64,000 nucleotides of DNA from positions 52,583,858 to 52,647,857 of the forward strand of contig NC_087065.1 in NCBI RefSeq assembly GCF_963678635.1. Direction: 5' to 3'. Source of the DNA: Symsagittifera roscoffensis. Its lineage: Eukaryota; Xenacoelomorpha; Acoela; Convolutidae. The position numbers and the translations under genes are program-made. Within the stretch, counting starts at the first letter, position 1; every line of letters begins with the position of its first letter. Below the pieces are notes generated by a model, which was not told the origin of the DNA, did not search any database, and saw only the letters and a list, made by a program, of their open reading frames with translations. This document shows, piece by piece, positions 12,001 through 21,880 of this stretch.

Positions 12001-15000
12001 AGATATAAAACATAGAGCCTTGTTAAAAAGTGAACAATTTTTGTGAGATAGACTTGCCGATAAAATTTTTGGACGCTTTTTCTTTACGTGTGTAGGATCC
12101 TGCCTTGTCATCGTCAGCACAGACTTCGCTGGTTGCATCTCTGGTCAGCAGTGAGAGGGGTGACCAGAGTCCAAATAGAGGTGAAGGGGGAGGGGGAGGG
12201 GACAGTCCTGTGGAGTGGGGCAGAATGCACAGCTCCCAGTTGGAGAGGTCAGTATATGAACTTTGTAATTACCAAAATGTATGGCACAGCGCCGATGTAT
12301 CAATTAAGCGAACAGGACACAGGACAGACTAGCTCCTTACATTTCAACATTTCAATTTGAACAGATTTTTTCACATTTTTTCCAATCAAGCATTTAAAAT
12401 GAGGCCTTTAAACTCTGCATAACGACCGAGTTTAACGCAAAATTTTTTTTTCATTTGTTATAGAGTTGAAATACCCCTAAACGAAAAAGAAGACGAGTTA
12501 CTAGGATTAAAAGAAGATGACGAAAGTGACAGCACCAAGGGAATGTCTCGGGCCAGCTCCCCAGTCGGCGACTCCAAAACCGAATCAAAACAGCGACGAA
12601 TCGAATCTCGGCTCGAAAATGACGATGAAATTCAGAAAACGGCTTCAGATCTAGCAGCCAAGATTATCAATTTAGCTATAGAAGAAATTGCATCAGGAAG
12701 CTCTCCTGACGCATTAGCGGAAGAGATCTTTTTGCAAAATGAAGAAAAAACAGAGAATATGTCGGAAAACATCGAAACTTTGGATAATTTCCACACCGAT
12801 GATGATCAAATAGCAACAGTTAACATTGAAATAAAAAATAAAAATCTAATTGAAAATTGGGACGCAAACGAAGGAGAAGCTAGACCATTTGGTTTGGAGC
12901 GCGCTTCTTACTTGAATGAGAAAAACGATATCAAAGCGCAAAAAGAAATCACAATAGACTTAGACGGAGTCATTGCAAATGATTCACACGTATTCATCAA
13001 TCAGGTACCAATTTGTCTACACTTTCCAGTTTCCTCGCTCATGGTTTATGAGCAGGGTTATAAGTTTTTCACTGGTTTGAGTTGCAAGGAAACAAATTTA
13101 TTTGACAAGAAAAGTTCCGTAAGCAATTTTGTGATGCTCATTAGAGGCGGCATTAGGGGGAGAGGACACCTTTCCGTCTCCTCGGGGATTCGGACACCTT
13201 TCCTTCTCCTCGGAGATTCGCGAAGCCCTCGCCATCCTTTGCTAGCATTTAACGACATCCACTTATGGGCCAACCGACCGTAGATCTTTTCCAAGGGCGC
13301 TTCTGACGCCATAATATACAAACTTTGAAGAGGATCGCTCCAAAAAAAACACAGTTTTTTATCAACCCTTTCAAAAGTTGCTAAGAAACGGCATTTCGAC
13401 CTGTTTTCTTAAATTGTAAAGTGAAAAAGGGATTAAGAAAGGGGACAAACTTGATAGGGAGTCTTATTCAGATTATATAGTCAATCAAACATACATGAAA
13501 CGGAAACTGGTACAACTTCTGATTAGACATCAGCTCCATGAGAAAAATGTTTGTTCTCTCTTCAGGTTGACAAGGAAAGAGATGAGAGCAAAAGTCCTAC
13601 ACTTTCTTACCGAGATATCAGGTATCCTTTTTTATATAATATATTAAGAACGAGTATTCCGAAGGGCTGGTGACTAATTCTTTGATTTTGTTTGTAGGTT
13701 TTCTTCTAAAGGCGCTAACTGGTCAAAAGGATTCGACGCAGGGAAATATGCAAAAAGCACAGGTCATCAGTCAAATTGAAAATATTCAAAATCGTTTTGG
13801 CTCTTTTGAGATCAGGGGATTTTTAGGGGGTGGGGTTTTCCCTGAGGGATTCGACGCTCCTACAATCCAAATGCCCCTCGTTTGGTTTTAATTTACAATA
13901 GTTTCGGCCGATGAACGCAAAATTTTTCTGAAAATGCCTTCATCGCCAATACAAACTTATTTTCAGGGATAGGGCGTGCCAAACACAACTATTTTTTTTG
14001 GGTAAAACATTCCAAAAAGTGCCTAAAAACAGTGAGACATCGGAAAATCTTTTTGGCCGACATGAAAATTAACTTAGCTGGAGAAAAAATTTGATCAACC
14101 CCTGGTTGAGATATAAATAAAAATTTTCTGCAAATCAAAGGTGTTCTTATCTTATAATATAAATATTTTTTAATATCAAATTGTCGCCATTATCCATTTG
14201 AAGAATTATGTGTGCTGATGATCTTGGGTTTCAGATGTGAACCCTGTGGGTCCGAATACTCCAGTAGGAAAGGGCCTCGCCCCCAGAAGGGCTAAAACTG
14301 CCTCCACAGCTGGAAGGTTACGCCGAGCCAAACAAATAGTTCCGACAGTCAAATCAGGTCTGAAAAAATAATAAATAATGTTTAACATGGGATTGATTTA
14401 GCCCATGTGATTGGTTTGACCGTAGTTTTGTTTGGACTGGGGTTGGGAGGCAAGTTTTGTCAGGTTACCTTTGAACATAAAACTGCAGAAGACATTTTCG
14501 ACAGCTAAATAAACTGCCAAGGAAAACCTCAAACTCGTTTGAAACCTCGCCTCTTAGCAGTAAAACTTTGGTCGACCGATAGTATCTCGCAACTTCTGTC
14601 TTAGATTTTTCAGGGTTATGCCTCGACAAGATGTGTAGTTTATTGCATGATCCTGGTGAGTTCTCTACAAGCAGTTTCACAAACTTATTTTATGTATATA
14701 ACTTTCTCGTAAATAAATCAAGTTTTCTCAAACTAAGTAGGTCAAGTAAAGCTAAAATAGCCAGTTTTATTTAATTTTTTCTGTTAATTTATTAGCTTGC
14801 TTAAAATGTCGATAACGGAAAAGCTGGCGCCGATGAGCCAAAAACAGCCAAGAGCCAAGCTATGCTCATTAAAACTTTTATTGTTCCGACCACTGAAAAA
14901 AGGGAAGAACTTTGTATTCGGGTGTGTTGTAATTTCTTGTTTCCACGCAATATCAGGCAGGTAACCACCACCAGCGGATTTAAGGGGCCGGGGGGGGGGG

Positions 15001-17174
15001 GACTGCCGCTTTAACTCAGGGATTCGACCCCCCTGCCGATTCAAAGATCAAAGAGCCCCTTTGAACTATTTTGAGATATCTGTTTTTGGCTGAATGACCC
15101 TAAAAATTTTCTAAAGGCGTTTCTTAGTCAAATTTTTCCAAAAAGTGCCTAAACGCCTTTTTTTGGCCCGTTTTTTCAACAAAATTGCATGCGGCGCAGA
15201 AAATTTGGTCTAAATAAGGTCCTCATAGTGATTTGGGAGAGCTCAGAAAATCGATTTGGTTGACCAAAAAAAAACGATAAAATTATGGATATTTTTTTTG
15301 AAAATCCCCCCTCGAGAAAATCCTAGATCAGTTCCTGGTTACCACAACTAATCGTCAGAAGGTTTCAAAAAACTTAGCTTATTGAATCTTTTGTAGTAAT
15401 GATTTGAGCCCTATTAAAAATTTCGAAAAAAAATAACTCAGTTTGAAGAAAAACTTGGTTACTTTTTTTTTGATTTTATGTTTAATTTCGAATAAAGCGA
15501 GCGAGCAGATCTATAATACGGAAGTAAGAAGTAAAAGTTTTGATTAACTTCAGAAACTTTAGATGATTTTGAACGTTCTTTAGCGTTTTTTTGACAACAC
15601 AATATATAAAAAGACCAAAAAAAATCTGCAACAAATTTAAAAAAAAAACACAAAATTGTTTTGAACTTTTTTGTTTTTTGATTAAATTTTTGATAACACT
15701 GTTGTCAAATATGCGCATTTTACCCTGACTATAGAATTCCTATTTGCAAGACCTTTGCTCAGATCCGCTTATAACCGGACATAATGTTTGTTTTTATTTT
15801 GTGGTCTGAACTTACTGTGCTATTTGCGCATAACTGTTTTTGAGAATTTCGAAAAGCAGATCGAATCATGAATGAAAGCATTTATCGGGCGTATAACTTA
15901 AACTCTTTCGACCTTCATTTGAGCTAAATTACTTGCTCCTCTGCTCTTTCACTGGTCGGAGTAAAAAGTCAAATCCTCGCAAATTTTACATTAAAAAGAG
16001 AACCGGGAAGAAATACGGAACTGAAAATGTCTTTTTGCTATTTGCAGGAGGGCGGTGGCTGGCAGGTGGCAAGAACGTATATCAGCCGACGGAGCTGAGC
16101 GAGAGCTTCCTCATCCCCGGCTGGGTACAGAGTATGGAGCCCAGAGCAAAGAAAGCGTACATGAGACGGATGGTCGACAGGTAAAAAACTTACAATGTTT
16201 CATGATATTTCTGCCTTTTCCTATTATAGTCCCCTGCCCCCACACTGCCAGCTAATTATAACCCCTCATAATCGTAACACGCATTATCCAATCAATCTTA
16301 TCATAACCCACTCTTAAAAAGAACAATATAAACGCTTGAGGCAATAGCTTTATCATTATTAATTTTTTCTACAGGTCTATAAATTTTTTCGTTTGGGGAA
16401 GCTATCATGGGAAGAAGCCTATATTACTGTCAACAGTTCTATTAGCTTTGCTTAACATTTCTTCAGGTACTCGGAGTCGTCATCGTATTCAAGTGAGTGA
16501 AATTACGACATACCTGTTTGCATAAATGGATTTGAGCGGACCTAACTCTTTGCCAACTAATTGGAATTTTACTTGAGACCAGGGGGTATCTTAAAGTACT
16601 GGCCAAAAAATGTGTTTTTTTTTGGCGCGCAGATCCTTCTTGAAAGCTAAGTCTGTATGGCACTAAAACGTAAAAAAAAAGGTTTCCTTTTTGTAAGTTT
16701 CCTCTATAAATCACTCAGGAAAAAATACGGTCTCTTCTATTGTTCCTCGCCCACTGCCAAAAAAAAACGAAATTTGGTTAAATCACTATAATCCAGCTGC
16801 ATCACCATTATCAACTTTTGAGTTCCGCGACTTTAAAAAAATCTTTGAAAGTCGCGCCTCATAACATATGGCCTCCAAACATTTGCCTAAAAACTTTCAC
16901 CCTAAAGTTATCACCCTTAATGAGACATCCCCCCTTCCCGAAAAGTGTATCTCATAAATTCAAGCCCATGTTTTGGAAATTGACAGGGTCATCAACTGCA
17001 TCCGTAACTGTGCCCTCGCGAGTCTCCATCAGAGCCATGAGTGCCCAGATGAAGAACGTCTGCAACAACTGCTCTCCCACTTCCAGGACCCAACTGATGG
17101 AGAGATATTATTCCCCCAATCTGCTTCCCAGAATATCGGACCCCGAGACTCACTGGCGCCACAACTTTGTGTGA
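8742..17174 (+). CDS. Gene 1: unidentified multi-exon protein with AKAP-like helix (C-terminal ~660 residues)
   Basis: Thirteen exons join with matching phases: 8742-9022, 9192-9290, 9731-9857, 11769-11922, 12096-12247, 12464-13004, 13566-13621, 13698-13762, 14235-14357, 14614-14655, 16048-16180, 16467-16492 and 16987-17174 (stop). The order of parts is: a basic Ser/Ala/Arg-rich segment; a compact hydrophobic region with IGDVVLLAPQNSGH and FGWWKPNNYFGDR; a Gln tract; Gly/acidic linkers; an acidic exon with an amphipathic helix; a basic Pro/Arg/Ala segment; and a conserved-looking block LSESFLIPGWVQSMEPRAKK. No signal peptide or membrane segment is evident in this part. I do not recognise the family. 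The RII-like helix suggests a scaffold for protein kinase A, which is inference. The start codon and 5' exons are not identified. Confidence 0.7.
9192..9290 (+). CDS. Gene 1 exon: IGDVVLLAPQNSGH segment
   Basis: This 99-nt exon lies between TTGACAG and GTAATA. It joins the previous exon in phase 1 and leaves in phase 1. It encodes IGDVVLLAPQNSGHIISIPD followed by a short hydrophobic helix (RNIALIMIAEAT). It looks like part of a folded domain. Confidence 0.65.
9478..9532. repeat. Imperfect (CA)n microsatellite in a gene 1 intron
   Basis: This is a run of CA dinucleotides with occasional CG and CT interruptions. It produces long spurious reading frames on both strands (Thr-His and Val-Cys repeats). 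Confidence 0.95.
9731..9857 (+). CDS. Gene 1 exon: FGWWKPN segment
   Basis: The acceptor is TGCTGTAG and the donor is GTGTGC after AG. It enters in phase 1 and leaves in phase 2. It encodes VNGGVVSRLTNDEERFVYVR and then LDQLQFDHTFGWWKPNNYFG. The density of aromatic and hydrophobic residues argues for a folded, conserved domain shared with the preceding exon. Confidence 0.7.
10465..10503. repeat. (GGGA)n microsatellite
   Basis: GGGA is repeated about eight times with minor interruption, giving a strand-asymmetric G-rich tract in a gene 1 intron. Confidence 0.9.
10640..10745. mobile_element. Fragment of the hAT-like MITE
   Basis: It shares ATAGTACCAAAGG, CCCTTTGGGT and the G-rich/C-rich arm with the full copies near 52519 and 53160. 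The termini are not recognisable. Confidence 0.5.
10945..11435 (+). repeat. DR-A dispersed repeat copy
   Basis: It shows the block order of the 5925-6420 copy: TCAGGGCGAAGCCCTGA palindrome, CCCCTTAACCTATATCGAA, AAATTAATACGAC, TTTAGTCCAG and a terminal AAAGTCGGAACAATAAT. It has no coding capacity, so it is probably a non-autonomous element of unknown class. Confidence 0.55.
11769..11922 (+). CDS. Gene 1 exon: VDPVQLAFETRMQF and Gln tract
   Basis: It starts after TTTTCAG with one base completing an Arg codon. It encodes VTLMDSKRYTKFKVDPVQL and then a Gln tract of about 15 residues with one His, from mixed CAA/CAG codons (about 11868-11915). The next exon requires phase 0 here. The phase-0 choices are a GC donor (CAG then GCTAGT, end 11922) or a poor GT donor after 11940. 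I prefer the GC donor. Confidence 0.6.
12096..12247 (+). CDS. Gene 1 exon: Ser/Gly-rich linker
   Basis: It lies between TGTGTAG and GTCAGT, in phase 0 in and phase 2 out. It encodes DPALSSSAQTSLVASLVSS, then a Gly run and DSPVEWGRMHSSQLE. Frame choice is forced: the other two frames either contain a stop or break the junction to the next exon. Confidence 0.65.
12464..13004 (+). CDS. Gene 1 exon: acidic region with AKAP-like RII-binding helix
   Basis: This is the largest exon (541 nt), from TTATAG to GTACCA, ending in phase 0. The sequence is acidic and Ser/Asn-rich except for one predicted amphipathic helix, DLAAKIINLAIEEIAS, encoded at 12648-12695. It places small and branched hydrophobics at the spacing of A-kinase-anchoring helices (L-A..I-I..A-I..I), with charged residues on the opposite face. 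Such helices dock on the dimerisation domain of PKA regulatory subunits. The helix is clear to the eye; the function is inferred. Confidence 0.7.
13165..13220. repeat. 28-bp tandem pair, GC-rich, in a gene 1 intron
   Basis: Two adjacent copies of a 28-bp unit starting GACACCTTTCC and ending GATTCG differ at two positions. They sit in a GC-rich patch (about 13140-13310) that is open on both strands but has no recognisable product. Confidence 0.8.
13566..13621 (+). CDS. Gene 1 exon (56 nt)
   Basis: It lies between TCTTCAG and GTATCC, in phase 0 in and phase 2 out. It encodes VDKERDESKSPTLSYRDI, a charged Ser/Thr-rich piece. Confidence 0.6.
13698..13762 (+). CDS. Gene 1 exon (65 nt)
   Basis: It lies between TTTGTAG and GTCATC, in phase 2 in and phase 1 out. 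It encodes FSSKGANWSKGFDAGKYAKS. The open stretch continuing past the donor enters a MITE and is not coding. Confidence 0.6.
13813..14104 (-). mobile_element. hAT-like MITE in a gene 1 intron
   Basis: It begins CAGGGGATTTTTAGG and ends TTGATCAACCCCTG, an imperfect terminal inverted repeat. Flanking octamers are TTTGAGAT (13805-13812) and GTTGAGAT (14105-14112), a 7/8 target-site duplication. The interior shares CCAAAAAGTGCCTAAA with the copy at 14969. Eight-base duplications and CAGGG-type ends are hallmarks of hAT elements. Confidence 0.65.
14235..14357 (+). CDS. Gene 1 exon: basic Pro/Arg/Ala segment
   Basis: It lies between GTTTCAG and GTCTGA, in phase 1 in and phase 1 out. It encodes VNPVGPNTPVGKGLAPRRAK and then a Lys/Arg-rich stretch. 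The net charge is strongly positive, in contrast to the acidic exon before it. It could be a binding segment for an acidic partner such as a microtubule or membrane (inference). Confidence 0.6.
14614..14655 (+). CDS. Gene 1 exon (42 nt)
   Basis: It lies between TTTTTCAG and GTGAGT, in phase 1 in and phase 1 out. It encodes LCLDKMCSLLHDP. Good splice sites and continuous phase support it despite its size. Confidence 0.55.
14969..15337 (-). mobile_element. hAT-like MITE in a gene 1 intron
   Basis: It is the reverse complement of the copy at 53160. It starts CACCAGCGGATTTA and ends TAGATCAGTTCCTG, a diverged terminal inverted repeat. Flanks are GTAACCAC (14961-14968) and GTTACCAC (15338-15345), a 7/8 match. 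The G-run at 14990-15000 and GGGATTCGACCCCCCTG are shared family blocks. Confidence 0.75.
16048..16180 (+). CDS. Gene 1 exon: LSESFLIPGWVQSMEPRAKK block
   Basis: It lies between ATTTGCAG and GTAAAA, in phase 1 in and phase 2 out. It encodes GRWLAGGKNVYQPTELSESF followed by LIPGWVQSMEPRAKKAYMRR. The dense aromatic, Pro and Gly content marks a conserved-looking C-terminal domain. It is the best query for identifying the family. Confidence 0.7.
16467..16492 (+). CDS. Gene 1 microexon (26 nt)
   Basis: It lies between TTCTTCAG and GTGAGTG. It encodes YSESSSYS with shared codons at both ends, and it is required to connect phase 2 before to phase 1 after. An alternative open exon directly upstream (about 16375-16466) would use the same AG-GT as its end and cannot be fully excluded. 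Confidence 0.55.
16987..17174 (+). CDS. Gene 1 terminal exon
   Basis: It starts after TTGACAG and ends at TGA 17172-17174. It encodes SSTASVTVPSRVSIRAMSAQ, a Cys/Asn-rich piece (MKNVCNNCSPTS) and a basic, aromatic C-terminus ending ETHWRHNFV. An AATAAA lies 50 bp downstream. Confidence 0.65.
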
Positions 17175-17223
17175 ACGAATATACGTTCAAAATGAGATAG
17201 TTTCTAAATGCTAAAACGGCTAA

Positions 17224-17229
17224 AATAAA
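17224..17229 (+). promoter_or_regulatory. Probable polyadenylation signal of gene 1
   Basis: AATAAA lies 50 bp past the stop codon of the terminal exon. Confidence 0.5.
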
Positions 17230-18290
17230 AAACGTTACTTAGCAACAGTTAAAAAATTAACTAGTGTTTTATCTTCTTTTGTTTTTATCGTTGAGCTTCA
17301 AAAAATTAGTTTCCTCATTGTTTTCCGACCATCGAAAGCTGGAGAGTTTTACATTTGGAATTTAAAAAATTACGAAAAAAAACTAAAGTTTGACCTTTTA
17401 TTGTCCCAATTTGCGATAAAAAATGTGCAGAGAGAGTAGAGAGCTCAACTCTATGTTAAATCCTACTAACAACGTTGCGATTGCACTAAAAGTAATCCAC
17501 CTTAGTCCAGGCGTAACTGATGCACTATAAGCCTTTTATGATGCCAATCTGGTAGCACATTACTCCTAAATATTTTTGAGCTGTTTTATTGAGTACCAAT
17601 CAGGTGCCTTGAGTATCAATATTCGAACGGGTATCAATAGTTTCTCATTTTCTATGAGTTTACCGCAAGGGTTTCTTCTATACGCTTGATCAGGTTTTCT
17701 ATGTACTTCAATCAAGCGTCAAATGGTAAAAATCTAGCAATTGCATATCAAAGAATTGAAAAATCAATAGTTTCTTGGTCTTCTGGAAAATTTCCTTAGT
17801 TTTTACCCGAAAATTTTTTGAACTGTTTTTTTTTTTGTTACCATGTCATTTTTTGCTCTCCCTCAATTGGTTATCATTCTCTATCTTCAATTTTTTTAGA
17901 GAAAAGATATCACATTTTAACTGCTTGTTATAGTTTCTCCTCGAGGAGATTGAGTTTTACCACCGGTTTGATGAAGTCCCCTCTAAGTGTATTGAGCAAA
18001 AACGATCTTGCATTGCCATCCCTAACTTTGTAGCGGTCCAAAATCGCCTGTTCCTTTCAATACACATACCAATTCCCCTATCTCAGTTAGGTCAATCGCT
18101 TTCGTCCATTTTGTCGCCACTTTGCAATGTTGGCAATTTTTCCTTGAGAAGCCGAGCTCAGAAAGGTTCCAATGATGCGTTAACCACTTTCCACAGTTTT
18201 CTTGTTCATGTTTTCTTGTTTTGTATGTAAGTGTAAAAGATGTTTACTCTTTGGCGTGCCTGCGAGAAAATTACTTGGTGTAAGACATTC
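17230..18290. other. No gene seen
   Basis: AT-rich DNA with homopolymer runs lies between the end of gene 1 and the BEL/Pao relic. The 3' LTR of that element would be expected here, but I could not match it to sequence beyond 22700. Confidence 0.4.
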
Positions 18291-18299
18291 AATGACAGT

Positions 18300-19036
18300 A
18301 CTAACTGCTGTCAGTAGTCTAATGATCGATAAGGATTCTATTAGACAAACGATTGTCGTGAAGCTGTCTTAATGCCGTTTCTTTGATCCAGCATAGTTGG
18401 AGAAGAGCCGTTTCCAACTAATTGTTCTCAAACTAATCGTTCCCAAATTAACCGTCCGCAAAATGCGGTGCTCCAGGTGGCATGAATATCCCTATAACTT
18501 TCCTGTACTCCACGTATTCCTGTAGTTGGACCGTCGAAGCTGTACTTCCTTCCAAAAGCGTTTGCTGCACTGACTAGGGCTGCTGTACTGCAAGCATTGC
18601 CACTATGATTTAAAATAAGTAGTCAGGGTCGACGAAAAAAAACTTGAGAATGCCTTTATACAGGTTTCATCCTTCAAGTCTGATCTGACTTCAATGTGTA
18701 ATGCTCTAACATCTAGTCAAGTAAAAAGGGAACAAAACATCTGATGAATCTTTTTGTTGCTTGTGTAGACACCAAAGGGCCGAATAAGTCCACTGTTGTT
18801 TCCTGAAATGCGACTGTTTCAGGCGAAAATCTGTACGCTGGTAAAACTGTCATAATTGGTTGGCTTTTCAACTGACGTTCACGCCGACACTCGTACCTTT
18901 CGTTGGAATTATTTCGTCTAAGGACCCAATGGTTTTGTTGGATGAAATGCAGCAGTTGATCTCCTTGATAACCATTAGACTTCTGCAAAATAGCAAAGAA
19001 CAAACGCGTAATTTCATTTCTAGCATAAAGTATCAT
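18300..19036 (-). pseudogene. BEL/Pao integrase remnant
   Basis: The frame 19036-18713 contains ILQKSNGYQGDQLLHFIQQN, HWVLRRNNSNERYECRRERQ and ETTVDLFGPLVSTQATKRF. This matches the zinc-finger end and first DDE block of BEL/Pao integrases, where the first catalytic Asp sits in VD..GP. Further on, 18480-18451 encodes PPGAPHFADG, the conserved region just before the catalytic Glu. The zinc-finger His and Cys residues are partly lost, and stops follow in all frames. Confidence 0.7.
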
Positions 19037-19649
19037 TGGAGTAGCTGAGCTGAGAGTAATACGAGCATTGCTTATTTGATTAATGGGTTGAATGATATTG
19101 TTCGCATCCAGTAAAGGAGAAAAGAATGTCAGCCGGTTTTTCAGCGAGCCTGAAGAGCATATGGATATAACACAGATCCTGGCTTAAAGCTTGTTTCTGT
19201 GAGAATTTGAAAAAGAAAATTTCGGCTCTGCTTATTAACAATGTTCTCGGTGTATTTGTTTTTGATGGTCGTAGAATGAGCAATGTGTGAAAAAGAGCAC
19301 GCATTCAGAGCCACTGGCTGATTCTGTTGATATGAATTAGTCGTGAGTTCACTCTGATGACATTTTGTTGTAGTTGATTGCGGATGTCCAATCCACATCT
19401 AAAATGAAATCAAGTTTTCGCGCTCTTTTTCATTTCCGCTCTTTCTTTGTCTGCAGTGTTTGAATGTGTGTAGATGAAATGCCAATCACTGGGATGAGAT
19501 GACTGTAAAAGTTCATCAATTCTGTTTACAAAAAGTATCTGTTTTGCTCGAAAGCCTCGAACCCAGACAGAAATAGCCTGCTAACTTTGAATGGGAGATA
19601 GCGGACTAGTGTTGCTCATAGTATGGCTGCGTATAATACCCCGTGTAGT

Positions 19650-19838
19650 TCAAGGCGAAGCCTTGTGTTTAGTCGTAACAGGGCTGCTGTATTTTGCCCA
19701 GAGTGAAATTTGCAGTTTTTTGCCCTTCTTAACTCTGATGTATAATACTACCGCTGTTGCCAACAAAGAATCATCACAGAAGATGATTAGCTCATTCTCC
19801 TGACAATTTTTGCTGACAAAACGTTGTCTAATTTTCAC
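19650..19838 (-). pseudogene. BEL/Pao RNase H remnant
   Basis: The frame encodes ENELIIFCDDSLLATAVVLY and LQISLWAKYSSPVTTKHKAS. This resembles the BEL/Pao RNase H start, with its first catalytic Asp in FCD, and the following conserved block. The remaining active-site residues would lie in other frames downstream. Confidence 0.6.
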
Positions 19839-19896
19839 TAGTTGTAGTTGAGTTAAATCACCAACCTAATTTAGAAAATTTTCAATAAGGATTGAT

Positions 19897-21476
19897 TTAA
19901 AATGTCAAAAAATAACGTAGAAGTTGAACACATATGACCACATAATTCTCTGCGACCACCTCTTTTTGCGCATTTTTTTTGTCTGATTCAAATACCAGGT
20001 TCCAGTGGATTGAATTGACCTCAAACCTTTTTGTCAAGGGTTTGACGAGTGCGTCTTCTGCAAGTCTCTCACAGTGTTGCGGCCGTTGCTGCACCATTTT
20101 GTCGGAATGAAGCATCGTTTGCTCAGTATATCTTCCAGCTGGGTTGCCAGGATCATTACTTTGCCAAACAATTTCATTGACAAGAGTAAGTTTGGCCATT
20201 CAGAGTTTTCCTTAATTTTTTTAATATGAGTTGTTTATACCGGCATTATCTCTGGCAATCTGTTCTAAGTGAAAGTTAGCGCAGCGGCTGAACCTCGTGT
20301 TCCAAAATCAATTTGTTGATATTCTTAAACCTCAGTACGTTCTGGATTAAAATTTTTCCAGAGAAAATGAAGAAATTTCCTGTCCGCCTGTTTGTCCGCC
20401 TCTATTCCTCATATATCCGCGTGTATAGACAATTCAGTGACGCGGAAAAAAAGCGATCAGTAGCATGGTCTCACTGGAAGCTTTTTGCTTCAGCAAACGC
20501 CTCCGAATGGATTTTTAGCGCTGCTTTTGCGTTTAATCAGGCTTGTTTGCCTTCAAAAGTCGGTAATGTGTTATATATTAATTGGGTTTCGACTTTTTTT
20601 TTCTTTAGTAATTTTTGTAGATTGCCTTTTTGCAGAGAAGTTTTTTTTCTTTGTCGTCGTTTTTGCTGAGAATTGTTGGCTCCTTTTGAACTAGTACTTC
20701 AATTTGTTGTAGATATGTTGGAGCAAGTGGTTCAATATTTGGTACGCTCGAGTCCTTAGCCCAAAGAGGTCCTGTCTTCCGTGTGGTAATCTACAGCAGA
20801 TTTCCCGTAAAACTGCGTTTGGTCGTCTGACTTCCTCTGATTGAGTCTTCTCTTTGTATGTTGAAAGTGATGCTGTTTTGCACGAATGAGCTATTCCGTC
20901 CATGACGCTGTACTCCCGGTCCAGACATGTCTCGCAAAATGTTTTGACATGATAGATTGATTTATTTGGTTCTCTAGTAGATGCATCGAATCCAGAGGGA
21001 GCCCATGCAGATTTGAGATTTCTCGCGCTCGGCGTGTTTGCAGGCATAATTTTCATTTGAAGTGGGGAAATCAAAGTGAATTTGTCTGGTTCAATGAGTA
21101 TTGTTGCATCCGTTGTGTACAATTTCATTGTTTTTCTAGATGTTTGTTTTGCTTTGCCATTTCAATTTGATACTGATAAATTGTTGCTCAGAATACTTTA
21201 TCCACTATAGAAGCATTTTTCAAGTCGAAATTTTATCTCTGAGTATGCTTGTTTTATGTGCAGCTGTTTTATTTTAAATTTTGACATCTGAGCCAATGGC
21301 CGGCCAGAGAAAAATTTGTGCTGCTTCAATTTTTCAATTCCACAAACATCGTCAACGTGCTTCCAGGGTCCAACACTCGAAGGGTAGAAGGGTATTTTAC
21401 TGGTAGAATGTAAAGTAGATACTCCATGGCCTCTGTTTGCTTCTGAAATTTTTTGGAAAAAGTTGTTGATTCTCAC
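19897..21476 (-). pseudogene. Middle part of the BEL/Pao relic, not assignable
   Basis: Three open stretches (21476-21198, 21128-20691, 20199-19897) occupy the place of protease and RT. One contains a Cys cluster (KTFCETCLDREYSV, then HSCKTA) that could be a decayed zinc knuckle. Sequence and spacing are insufficient to name domains. Confidence 0.35.
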
Positions 21477-21880
21477 GGCTATTGAAGAGCATCTTTTGGC
21501 TGCGTAGAGGCTTATAGCTATGAATTGCTGTTTACCCTCGTGTTGTGATCTTAGCTCCGTAAAGGCGTCAAATTATGTGGCATATTGCAAACCGGAGAGC
21601 GGAAATTGTTCTTTAAATAACACTAACAGTACCTGTGCCTTGACTTTAAAAAAATTGATGCAATTAGTCGTTGTTATGATCATTAAAATTTTGAATTTTT
21701 GAATTTGGCAGTGCATTAGAGCGTGTGTGATTATTGTTGTTGACGAAGCAAGAAGTGCTTTTGTTGGCGTCACTAGTATTGGGTTTGGATGCGTTCATCG
21801 ATTCATATCTAATGCCAGTCTGATACCATCCTCATTTCTCTTGATCTGTCCTTGTACCGACAACGTTTCAGTAGCATGCT

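Noticed and set aside
16375-16466. Alternative exon (SINFFVWGSYHGKKPILL) in gene 1
   Set aside because: It is open and phase-compatible, but it would need the AG-GT at 16465-16468 as a donor instead of an acceptor. That would lose the 26-nt exon that fits the phase of the last exon. Kept only as a remote possibility.
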